Shown here piece by piece: positions 28,370 to 40,700 of a DNA stretch of 64,000 bases. Under the pieces are notes generated by a model. It made no database searches, was not told the origin of the DNA, and saw only the letters and a list, made by a program, of their open reading frames with translations. Source of the DNA: Seriola aureovittata (lineage: Eukaryota; Chordata; Actinopteri; Carangiformes; Carangidae). Positions within the stretch are counted from its first letter, which is position 1. Each line of letters starts with the position of its first letter. The stretch spans positions 11,364,501 to 11,428,500 of the forward strand of contig NC_079382.1 of assembly GCF_021018895.1 (NCBI RefSeq), in the 5' to 3' direction. The position numbers and the translations under genes were made by a program.

Positions 28370-28690
28370 CGGACTACAAAAAGATGCAAAATGACTTCAA
28401 AGACACTCCAAATGATACAAAAAAGAAGAAAAAAACGACGCAAAACCACCACAGAGACTCTCTAACAGAGACAAAATGACCATAAAGAGACACAAAGCAA
28501 CTAGAAAGAGATGCAGAATGACTGAAGAGACAAAAAACAAGCACAAAGAGATGCAAAATAAAACTACAAAGAGACACAAAACGACCACAAACACATGCAA
28601 AATTGCCGCAAACAGATGCAAAGCAACCGCAAAGAGACATAATATGACCACAAACAGACACAGAGTGAGCACCAAGAGTTGTCTGGGTGT
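28370..28690. repeat. 21-bp minisatellite (CAAAATGACCACAAAGAGACA-like)
   Basis: About a dozen degenerate units of roughly 21 bp are present, such as CAAAACGACCACAAACACATG and CAAAGCAACCGCAAAGAGACA. Because 21 is a multiple of three, both strands stay open for 77 to 122 codons; these frames are not genes. Confidence 0.85.
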
Positions 28691-29983
28691 GATCAGTCCG
28701 TGCTCCTAGAGGGAGTGGAGGCCTTTTTACGTTTCTGAACATGTGTTAGACCAAGCTTCATACACTAACAGTATCACAGCTGGAGGTTGTGTTGCCATGA
28801 TGTTGAAAAGTAAACAATAAAGGGAGCGCTGCACACCAAATTTCTAAATACAGCATCGAAACCTGCTAGAACTTACTTGAATGCAGGTACATCACAATCC
28901 TCATTCATGTCTTTTTAATAGTTATTGGACACAGATCGATAGGATAGGATAGATAGATTGTTAGTTTTTGTCTGTTCATGGGATTGTCACATATATCATT
29001 AAACAAATTATTAGATTTTTTTATTTTTATTGCTGATTAATTGATGTAAAAGCAGCATTTTAATGTTTTTACTCGCTGGGGTGTAACTACATAGTGTTAG
29101 GTAGCACTGTACATGAAAATAAAAGTAGCTTAAATTGAAAATACTCAAGTCAAGTACTTTCAAAATTGTACATGAGAACACTACTAAATATAGTTAATTA
29201 CTTTCTACTACTGCTCAAGTGTGAGTCTATTAAGATTTCCATAGTCATTGTGTTTTTCCTTCTATTACCGGCCTTGTAAGTGTTTTTTATCAGCAGTTCT
29301 TTCTCTGTCCACATGAGGATTCATAACACCAACCGTCCAATGATGCATGAAATATTATTTGTTATGTTCAAAAGCTTTAATGAATGTTTATTCTACCAAT
29401 GTGACACTTTTGCCCACAACATCTGATGGTGTTGCCCTCCCCAAGAGCAAATCTTTCTGTTGAACTTGCCACAGACATTTTGGGGTCGAACCATGTTGAG
29501 GCTATTTTTAGAGGCCGCTCTTTTATGAGGGATGAAGTGTTAGAAAAGCTCTGATGACGCCCACTCTCGTCCTCCCACCGTAATGACCAAAGACCCCACC
29601 CTGAACGCTCACGGTGCAAATGGTTTCCATGGAATGCTTTGATCTTATAATTCGCCCCCCCCCCCCCCCCCCCCCCCACTAACTCTGTCATAGAAATCCT
29701 TGCCCCACCTTCTGTCAGTTTAATAATGTCTGAAATATTTATCTTTCCCTTGACGGTCATTAAGTCTACATTCTTCCACCGTTAACCTCTGAGGTCAAAA
29801 TGTTGTTGACATCACTTCTCTGAGTAATGGCTGGGTATGACTTGCCCACGTTTCTCTGTTTGCTCACCTTTTGACTTGTGGAACGGACACCTGCAAGACA
29901 AAGAGATCGGACACCAGAACGCCACAGGAGAAACAGGGGAGTTATTTGGTTTGGGTAGCAGGTGTGTAAGTCTCCAGTGTTTA

Positions 29984-30014
<31 letters not shown>

Positions 30015-33000
30015 AAATTTGTGTGTGTCCTATAAAAGGGGTGGCCACTGAATCCCATCCAAACTCAGCGGGGGTCCACAGTGTTCACCGAGGTGTGAAG
30101 TGGCCCGGGCCAGGAGTTGATTAGAAACCTGGCCTGCATTACAATAGAGGTGAGAAGCAGCAGGGGCCCCACATTACGGGTTTAGCAAACAAGTTAAAAT
30201 GCACAAGAATATCCCATGTGTGTCCTTAAAGGTATTCTGAATAGAGACCTGTTGTTTAAAATGATATACAATTAAGCCTCCTGGAGGAAAGAGTAAAGGT
30301 CACAGTGCTGGTTAAATGGGTCCCGTGGTAACAGCAAGAGCAAGTCATTAAAGACAGGTTTGACTGGTAAACAAAAAAAGTTAGATAAGCCTGATTGTCT
30401 TACAAAAAGGCTTTTTTAAATTTTCACACAGACTCTCAAATGTTGTGGAAATTGAGTGTTAAATGACAAGCTTTAAAAAAAAAAAAAAAAAGAAAAAGCT
30501 TATTTCAATTCGAAACAAAGAACAGAACTGTTACATTTTCAGTAAAGAAAAACTCTTAACAGTGTGAGTAAAATAAGATAAACTTTACTGATCACATAGA
30601 GACATTTAAACAATAGTGCAACAAATCAATGGTAAAGATTAGTAACTTAAAAAATTTTGAATACTTCTACTCTTTAAGTATCAACAATAGATTAATGCAG
30701 AATGGAAGAACAAAAGTAAAAGGCGCTAAATGCTATACACACCTACATAAATAGAAAGTCTGAAGCAGAGATAAAAATAGTCAGGGTAGTTACATTAAAA
30801 CTACTTTTCTTTTCCTGATTAATTGTAACTTGTAAAAGTGATGATAGATCAAAGACAGTTAAAAATAGAACACCGCAAACTTCCTTTTGTAAGTGCAGAT
30901 ACTGTGGTGACGTCAACACATGACACAAAACACATTTTCACAACTGCAAAAGGGAGGCATGACCTGGAATAACCTGTGTCTTCAAGTTAGCAAAGAAGTG
31001 TTGCCAATCTTAATGAGGAAGAGACATTTTTTTGGCCACCTGGGGGCAGTGCATCAAGCTTTAACCAGCGGGTGGTCGAAACTACCAAGCTACGTTCACC
31101 AGCTAATTGCTGACTTTGCTTCTCGGCTATTTCGTGCTAGATAAGTGGCCTAAGGTTTTCACTGAAAACGGCTGTCTGCTGTGGCTTGAATAACAGTAAC
31201 ATGGAGTATGTTAAACCAAAACAAAGAGCTCAAAGCTGCTAAAATGCTTTTCACCATAGGCTAAGTGATAACTTATCAGGTTCAGTTCACTGCCGCCGCT
31301 GTAGGGCTCTTGCAGGTAGCGGTCTACCTGAATAGTGTAGTGCAGTAACAGCAGTGGTGAACTCCCATGTTAGACAGTATGGCCAGCAGTTCATGACTAG
31401 AAAAACTTCACCAGCGGAGAACAGTGTTTTGTGCACCTTCCCTTGTGGATGTAGCCAGAGGACGCCACCAGAGTCCGACCACACAGCAATGATTCCCTGA
31501 TCTTTCAGTAGCGAGTTAGCCTGTCCAGCTCCTGCAGTCATGGTTTCTTTTCACGACAGATAGTAGCCTACATTGTACTCACTCTGCCAATGTCTGCATA
31601 CTGCATACTAACTATTGAACCATCTATTGAATATATCATTTCAATAAGGCCTAAGATATGGTGCTGCTCCATGGACAGTGAATGGGGCGTTGAGTTTGTT
31701 GACACATTTTTGTGGAATGACTCGCACTCAAATGAGGATTAAATTCCAGGTCATACACCTGTTATAAATGCCTGAATATGGAGTTATTTTTGGTGCGGTA
31801 ACTTAAAACTTTATGGTTAAACAAAGTCACCGCCCTATTCAGACTTTTATTTCCCTTTCCAGTGTCACCACAAGGTCAGTGGTTTCTCTCAGATTTGCAG
31901 AGGGGTGATTCAAGTTCACAGAAACAGAAACAAATTCTTCATTGTGAATATATAGATAGTATAATTAGACACGAGAAGAGTTTAGATTAGATGACATATC
32001 TACCTGTCACCCCCTTCTACTTTAACTCAGTCTAAATGAGCTATTCATGGGATGTCATCCAGAGTGAGTGCATTCAGGGAGTGTTGGGACACGTACAAAG
32101 GGCAGTGATGGCATGGCTGGCATGCTTCGGTGGATTTTATGAGTGTCAGCTGCGGAGGGCATCAGATGGTGTAATAACATGACAGAGGTCAATCCTCACA
32201 ATGGCCTGCTGGGACACATGATGAAGACAGGAGCAGTTGACTAATGGGTGGGGGTTGGGCTTTAAGGTGGCTGTGAATTGTAAATAAGGTTTGTGGGACA
32301 TTATTATAAAACACTTGTATTGTTGAGGCCTCATTACATACAACAGAGAAAAGTACATTTTATTGCTTTATTAGATAGTCAGTGACAGTTTACTTGGATG
32401 TATATCTGTTATCCTCTCTCTGAATGCTTTGGGAGATGTGACCCTGTAAGGGAATGTGGGCATGAATGTGCAAGACTCAAAAGTGGCATTGCATTTAGCT
32501 TAAGTGGTTTGTAGTTATATAGTTTACATTTGGTTTTGAGATTCCTGCAACAGTCTTACTAGGCACTACTTAGTATTAAAGAAATGTAAAAAACAAACAA
32601 AAAAAAAACGATTGAGAGCAAGGTCTATGGATGGAGTAACACTGTCACTGTATGTGGACTTTAATATTTAATTTCATCAGTACTTCATTACTCAATACCA
32701 TCAGTGATATTTCAAAACCTGGACAACTAAAACCAGAACTATGTGTGTGGCTAAATACCACTGTTTTGAATCATCATTCAGATGCAACAAACTAGACAAC
32801 AAGCCTAGGTTTGTGATAGGTTGTGTCTGCTTGTATTTAAGATCGTCAGGACAAAGTGTTTTTTTAAAGAGTTTATTTCATGGCTGTTTTGATGAATACT
32901 CATTGTCTCCTGTAAGTAACAATAAACAAGAGGTGAGATAGAAAATGTGATTTTCATCATTTTGATTAACTGCCTTTTTACAGTAATATGATTTAACTCA

Positions 33001-33400
33001 TTCATGTTACTTCATAGTTTACATGCAGCATATATAGCACAGACTAATTAATAAATGCAAAGCAAAATGCCACTCAAAAGTGGGAAACTAATTGTAATCG
33101 TATCTACACTAAATAAAGTAAAACCCATTGAAGTGTCATTGAAGTGGTTTTCACTAAAGGCATGAAAGAAGGAGCACAGACAAACATCCACTTCTGCTTG
33201 TGTCTATCTTGAAAATGCCTTCCTGCACACACTCTCACACGCCTGCATGCACATGCACACAAACAAATCCACTCCCTCAACACACACAAGCTCGGAGAGA
33301 ACAGAGGGGGGTGGGGCAAAGAGAGGATGATGTCACCTCTGTAGACAGCTAAGCTGAGGCTTGAGATAATGGTGACTTTTCAGGGAAGGTGATGTCATTC
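28691..33400. other. noncoding intergenic stretch
   Basis: It contains a 23-base poly-C run (29655-29677), a TG run (29987-30013), poly-A stretches and no recognised gene. Sequence around 31020-31320 looks like a degraded repeat but I cannot name it. Confidence 0.5.
29655..29677. repeat. poly-C run
   Basis: Twenty-three consecutive C residues. The poly-Gly frame on the minus strand is an artefact. Confidence 0.9.
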
Positions 33401-34532
33401 TTCCACTGCTACCTCCCCCCTCCTCCTCCCTTTCTTCCCTCTCCTGTCCTCCTCCCCTCCCTTCCTCATCCTCAGTGCAGGTGGCTGGCCAGGCTCTTTG
33501 AATCCCAGCGCAGGAGAATTAGCTTTTCAATAGGCACGGAATATGCAGGCAATGTGAACCCAGCCCCCCGCGCTGCGCACATAGCTGTGATGTATGAGAC
33601 TCTTAATGTGTGTGGGTGTAATGTGGGTGTCATGTGTTTGAATGTGGGTGTTATGTGTTTTAATATGTGTGTGTGCATTTGGATTTAGCTGTGCTCTCCT
33701 TTGCGCTGTTTAACAGCATTTTCTTTTTAGGATGTCAGCTTATACATGAGTCGCATTCTATGTTGTTAAAGCGTTTGTTTACACCACTTTAAGCGTGTTC
33801 ATGTGGCAGCATGTGTATGGCCTGCATGTTTATGCAGGCTGTGCGCATGCATGTGAATGTAGATGGGATTTCTGCCCTCCATCCCAGTTGCCCACTGAGA
33901 CCAATCAAGCAGAGAGCTGCCAGGCTGCAGGGCTGGTTGGCACTGAGTCCCTCGCTGAGCTCCTCACCCTCAGGATCTGCTCATTTAAGGTTTCCCTGAC
34001 TTCACACAGCCCTCTATTTCTCTCCAGAAATGTATTATATCACATATTATAGTCAGTGGTTAGGGCTTAAGTGGTTTTGTCCACTCCAAAACCTTTAGGG
34101 AAAAAAAGTGCACACTGTTGGGGGAGGTTTTTTCAGAAATAGACCAGAAACAAAACAAAAAAATGAAATATATACCACCACCAATAACACATGACTCCTA
34201 TATTCGGGGAGGCAGCTTTACTTTCCAGAAAGTTTAAGCTGAAGACTTACCGGGCATTTGCATATTATGGAGATGTGGTTTTACCTACTTGAACACACTG
34301 GGCTGATTGCCACAGATAGTGATGCTTCAAAGCCCAAAGGCTGTTGTACCTCTAGTCTCACCGCTGAGCTCCAGGCTGCTCACCGTCAGTATTTTTATCC
34401 CTGAAAGCTCACCGCTAGTGCTCTGCACTTTCACTCTGCCAAGTTCTGGTACGCTGTCTTTCTTCCCCTGTTGAGAGGACTCAAAGCAGCGTGTGTTAGC
34501 TGTAAACAAGTTCCCACCCCCCACCCACACCG

Positions 34533-34599
<67 letters not shown>

Positions 34600-37229
34600 C
34601 ACTCAGGCTGTATCTGGGCAAAAAGCACTTTCTGAAACCATAAGCATCTGTCTTTATCATATGATTGCTTTTCGTATGTCACACACTTGAATCACGGGGC
34701 ACGGAAGGCTTCCCTTCACACCTAGAGGAAGTCGACCAGAAGCAAGAGCACATGTTACAACAGTAGAGAGAACAACTGCCCATGAATGTGTGCAGAGATA
34801 TGAACATGAGCAATAACAAGGCAGCATGGCAAACAAACACGGCTGAAGCGTAACACATGGCTCTTTATTATTCGCTGTGAACATTTGTGATGGAGCAATG
34901 TTGTTTTCTGTTCAAAAATTCTGTAGTCATTATTCCTGTATTAATTCATTTTTAGTTGCACAAATTTAAGACTGCATACAGCACGTTCCACACCAGCAAG
35001 TTTCTTAATTATAGACAGAGTAAACATTTGACTTTCACACTGAATATGTGCAGGAATATAAGCATGCATGTGAAGCTTTATTGCATGCAGAATACAGCAC
35101 CTTACATAACAGTGATGCAGTGATACTGAGTTTTAGCTCATTACAGAATAACAAAGAAGCAGGATCGGCTTTCTTTAGAACAAAGCGTACAGTTGTTTTT
35201 GATGGATACATACGTAGCTGTCAAAGAGCTAAAGTGTGCTTGGTTAAATCATGTTTGGCACCCGCACATACGCTCTTTTTTTTTTTTTTATCTCATTTGA
35301 CCTGGTTTTAAGATCTTTCACCACTATAAAGAGAGTTGCACCTGTACATAGTGTGAGATAAAAGTAAATGACTGAACGATGGCATGTAATGTGATGTTTA
35401 CATGCTAGCAGACATGTCGACCGATGAAAAGCTTTCCAACTTCAGGCTGAGGATTCGTAGCAAAAGAGACATGGTGAAAATATTTACTGTACTCTGAGCG
35501 AAGGGAAATTGCTTTTTCCAAGTGTTGACAGAATCTCATTCATAGCACTTCAGCATGAAGTGGTTGCTGATGTGTAACGTGCAACAGCCTTTTATATTAT
35601 ATGAGTAATTCCTCCGCACTGTGTTTCCTAGGGGGAACTGTTTTTACCCATCAAATGCAAAGCTAAGTTGATATACATGATTTTCAGTATGACTGCCTCA
35701 CCTGATGTGTGAAACTTGTGTTGGTGGCTAACGGGACGTAGCATCAATTATTGAAAGCTTAATACACTACATGTGCTCTCGAGGTATGCATGGTAAATCA
35801 TTCATATCTTGGTGGCTATTGACATATATAGACTCATATCCTATGGTCCTTGAATGTTGTCTGTTACACAAACGCACACACAACCACACACACAGTTGAC
35901 TTGTGGAGGATATAGAGGAAATGAGAGAAGTGTGACATGTGATGGAGGCTTGTTTTAATTTGCCAAAACAACACACACAGGTTGCGCTTGCACGTGAATT
36001 ACCTTGAACTCGTGTTTGGCAAACATACAGTCAGATGTAATGACAGATGGCATTTTCAATCCAGGAACATCCCTCTGTGATACACTGGTTATCATGAACG
36101 GAGGGTCCCCCAGGACGCTGTGCTGTCAGACTGATGGACTCATTAGACACGCATCAATGTCTGTACAGGAGTGGGCCTGTTTCTATCACCCCTGGGCTGT
36201 TTGCGACACAGTTTCCTCTGCTTTGGATGGATAGTAAAAACAGTAATTAAGATGTAGAGATATTCTCCGGCACCTCAGGTGTCATTGAGGTACCTAATAC
36301 TAAATGCTCTCAGGGATCCTGTACTTAGTTTCAGCTCAGGTACAGAGCTGCTGGGAACACACGTTCCATCAATTCAACTCGGTGAACAGAAGCAAAGGCA
36401 TATCTGAGCAAGTTTACTATTTTATAGATCAGTAGTGAGACATTAACAAATTTGGGTTAAGAAAAATCAATTTCAGTGGTGTATCTCCTCCTCCGTCCTC
36501 CTTTTCAGTTGCCTTTTTAATTCATCTTGATGGCTTATTAGACACTTAATAATGCCTTACTAACACAACAACGAAGACTACTAACAACTGCTGACTGGAT
36601 GGCTTACGAGAATGCGAGGAGGTCATTAACAAGGGGTCATGAGGGGTCTCACCATATGAAAAGCCACCACGACAGCGGCTGTAATTGTTTACACTTTTAA
36701 TAAATAAATGAAATGTTAAACAGATTTTGTTCTAGATACTTTGCAGCTCTGCAAGCGCTTGAGCATTCAGTTCATATGTACAGGCTGCAGGCAAAAGACA
36801 AAGCAAGTTATTCTCGAGGAGGAAATACACCTGCCAAACTGATTTACAACCTGGGAACCCAAACATTTTCTTTAGCTGTTTTTCCATTAATTTGCTCAAA
36901 ATAATAAGGGTTCCAGTCAAAGTAACCAAGAATCCTGAGGTGGACTTCCCCTGACCACGGTGACAACACTCAACAGGAATGCTATGATGCACTGGTTTGG
37001 GCCCTTTGCATCTCTGACTCCCATTGTTGGCCATCTGGGCTGTGGCCTTTCCTGTGAACCTCTCTGATGCCTCTGATACACGGGTGATGTTTATGAACTG
37101 CAGGTGGCTCCTGCGGGGTCACAGGGGTCCCAGAGGGAGACCACAGAAGAGCTGCTTAGGGGATGACATCACTTAATCCTGACATGTTGACGCCTCAGTC
37201 ACCACAGCAGCGGCGGCTGTGCATTGAAA

Positions 37230-37261
<32 letters not shown>

Positions 37262-38814
37262 TGTGTGGGAGGTGATCCTGATGTCATTGTTTGCCTCTGC
37301 TGCTGCCCCATAGTCCTGCCCGCCCACCTAAAAGAGGGACGAAAGTTTTTGCAGCTATTTCTGTCCAGCCGCATGCCTCTCCCTTGATATTTCTACTGAG
37401 CTAACATTCACTTCCTCTGCTAAATCAGGGTGAGGACTTCAAAGCTACGGCTCTAAAAATTCCCAGTCTGACAACCTGTAGGGATTTTCATTAAAAAAGA
37501 TGTCAGCATGTGGACGTTGTGGTGGTCTTTTATGTCCAATCTGGAGAGATGAGGTGGACTTCTGGGAATGTAGCTGCCCTGTAAGAGTTTCAGGACTAAA
37601 AATACTAAACCAGCACTAAAAATAAAAAACTAAGGTCAGGTTTAAAATTATAGTAAGAAATGAAGAAGATTACGAGTAGAAGACCAGCTATTTTTTTTTT
37701 TGCAGTGTTCACTCTCACTGATGAATACTACAAGAATAACACACTTCTTGGTTAAAGATGACACACCTTTGCTCTCAGATGATGGTGGGGTTAAAAGTCA
37801 AATCAACACTGACAAACAAAAACATGTTGAACATTATTTTCTAGTTTGTAATGGGGTGTTCACAGCAGTCACTGACCTCTGAAACTGCGAGAGGAGAAAC
37901 ACATTTTTCTTTTTCTCACTTTCTCACTTTCTCACAAGCATGTGTGAGGGAAAAGCAAAGACAACAGCTTGGTTTACGCTGTGGGGTGATGACGACAGGT
38001 GAAAGACAAAAATAATGCCTGTGTATGCTTTTGTTTACATTTGGTCAATATGAATGAGTAGGAACACAACTCTTTGGAAATCAAAAGTTTTCTTTCTTTT
38101 CTTTTGATCAGGGTTTCTGATCAAATCTTGTGCCAGCAGGAGGGACAGTCACGCAAACAAGGTCAAAGGTCATCTAATCCATGTGACCTCAGGGCTCCCA
38201 ATCCTCCTTTAGCATTTAAACCATACATGTAACTTAAGTCGTAGCCTTATGGGCATCAGATGCAGCTAAATGGATGGCAGGATGTTATAACCAGTCACAG
38301 GTTTCATGATGAGCCACTTAGTACGATGGTAAACCATGTTTGTTTAATTCTCTATTAAACATTTTACTGTTTCAGCTATAAAAAAAAAAAAAAGATGCAG
38401 CTCAGTAACAGCAGGCACCATCTGGCTGTATATCCATCCATGGTGCGGCAACAAGCAAGACTCCGCTTTGTGTAAAAGACACTGTAATTAAGTGATGGTG
38501 TCATCCGTAACATAACCCTTTTCATGGGTTGTTTACGCGACTTCCTTTGATCCCACACCAGTTGTGCTACCAGACGTGGCGGTGGTGTTTGTAGGGAGGG
38601 GTGGGGCACATGCTTATTCAGACAGATTCAGCAGACAGACAATGAAGAAAACCATTCAGCATGCAATATGAAGCATGAAGGTTACAGTGTGTATGCTACT
38701 GAAAGGAGTGACTGTAATTTACTGTAGTGTGACATGAACTTGCTTGATATGGATAATGATTTTAAAAACTGCTGCATATGAGACGAGCGGGCTCTCGGGT
38801 GTTATTTTTCATGA
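33401..38814. other. noncoding intergenic stretch
   Basis: It holds a pyrimidine tract at 33412-33473, a long CA microsatellite and a TG microsatellite (37231-37267). Patches rich in homeodomain-type words (for example 36040-36240 and 36480-36720) could be regulatory, but this is only an impression. No gene is recognised. Confidence 0.45.
34534..34596. repeat. (CA)n microsatellite
   Basis: A nearly pure CA run of about 31 units. Confidence 0.97.
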
Positions 38815-38835
38815 CATGCATATATTATATGCATG
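38815..38835. other. perfect 21-bp palindrome
   Basis: CATGCATATA and TATATGCATG flank a single central T. The arms contain TGCATAT, an octamer-like word, and another ATATGCAAAG occurs about 35 bp downstream. Confidence 0.8.
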
Positions 38836-40235
38836 AAATCTAAAGGCGCTATGTTCTGTAGCTTTGACATATGCAAAGGCGAAACTGTGCAGTCACTTTT
38901 ATATACAGTAATGTGCCGTACAGGAACATACAATTCATCTTAAGCACGAGTAGAAAGACTCTTTAACAGTTCACTCACACGAGAGAGAAAAACTGTAATC
39001 ACACACTGTTTACTTTTTCACAGTTTCTCATCAGCTGATGTAAAAATACGCACAAGATGAAGTTCTGTGTAATTTTAATTTTGATGACATCTTTGAGGCG
39101 AAAAGAGAAAGTCCCCAAAACTCTGTTTTTTAAGGAAAACCACACAGGAAATGAGGTCATCTCCTCTGCCAAGTCACTGTACAAGTTATTGCACACATGA
39201 CATCATTGTGGGTTCGGTTACGCTTGGCCCCCCTGCATTGTATGTGTGTTATGAGATAATTGGGTCTGTGTGATGTCACTAACGTCATGAACAAACTGAA
39301 ATACAGGACAACTACCATTTCCCAACCATTTCATGTGTTATAAATTATGATATAACTGAATAAAAACTCCTGTGACTACTATGATTACACAGTGTATTGA
39401 CATCTATGTGGTCAATTGAAAAACATCTGCCAACAGTCACAGATAATAATCTGTTTTTTGTATGTGACTAATTTTGTCAGCGGAAAAAAACTTTAAATTC
39501 TCCATCACAGTTTTTGCTTTAGAGACAGATCCACCTAACTCCCGTTCCTCCTAACAGCCAAGCTATAGTAAGATGTATTTCCAAAGCTCTTCCCTCTGTC
39601 CTTATTGCACCCAGATCTGTACTTCCATTCCTTCACTGCTAGAAAGCGAAGGCAGTCATGCTGACAGTTGCCTCTCTTCAAAGCCTCTTTAATGGCACGT
39701 CAATTCCTGGTTCCCCTGGGATGCTGACTGGGGGGAGATGAGGAGACTGACTATGACTGCTGGCTATGGAGGACCAGCCAGCTGCAGCTCATATCCACTA
39801 TGCCAAAATCCACTCATCCTCTCTCAAGTAGGCAGAGACATATTCGCCTTCGTGAACTCTTGAATTTAAGGCATGGCTGTCATGATGCTGTCTAGCTGTG
39901 TGTGAGCTCCCGGATGACAATTGTTTGATCCGGATGAAAACGCTCTAAGCAAAAGATGATGTCTCCAGCCATTACTGCTAGTAAGGTGCCTACCTGGTAT
40001 ATTCTATTATTAACTAGGCAGAGGAGAAATCTCTTACAATTAAAAATCTCTGCCGTGGAAACATCTTCATAAATATTCGATACAATTTCTTGAAAATCCT
40101 GAACACCGCTCATTAAGTCGTCATATTTTATGCTCCAGCTTTGAACACAGGTGGCACATTTAGCTTTTATCAGTGTGTTGCTCTTCTCAGATATGTCATT
40201 GCCTGAGGTAGAATAACATTTTTTTTTTTTTTTTG
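38836..40235. other. noncoding intergenic stretch
   Basis: No gene or clear repeat is seen. A poly-T run lies at its right end. Confidence 0.45.
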
Positions 40236-40700
40236 CAAAAACTAGTGGTGTGGATCACTTTGGTACCGATTGAAATATCTCAACAACTTCTTGACACATT
40301 GTCATGAGATACAGATATTCATGGTCCCCAGAGGATGAATCCTATAGTGACTTCGGTGATCCCCTGACTTTCACTCTAAGTGGCATCATGATGTTGACAT
40401 TTGAGATTTTGAGAAAAATTTCTTGACAGTTATTGTATGGGCGGCCATTAGATTTGGTACAGACATTCATGACCTCCTCAGGACAAAATCTAAAACCATT
40501 CGTGATCCCTTAATTTTTCATCCAGCGCTACTATGAGGTCAGAATTTCAGTTTGCTTGATGCTAGCTTAATCTGACAAAATACCAGCAAAACTAATGACA
40601 GCTAATGACATAATCCTCAGCAGTACTTTGTGTTTAGTGCTAATTAGCAAACGTTAGCATGCTAACACTCTATGATGGTGAACATGATAAATATTAGCTG
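40236..40700. repeat. teleost interspersed repeat with GCTAA tail
   Basis: Phrases such as GATTGAAATATCTCAACAACTT, CCAGAGGATGAATCCTATAGTG, TTTCATCCAGCGCTACTATG and TTTAGTGCTAATTAGCAAACG are diverged forms of a very common fish repeat I recall. The right end is a GCTAACATTAGC-type tail like 3120-3262. Confidence 0.7.

Noticed and set aside
28374..28742. Possible multi-pass membrane protein on the minus strand
   Set aside because: The frame is produced by a 21-bp minisatellite whose period keeps every frame open.
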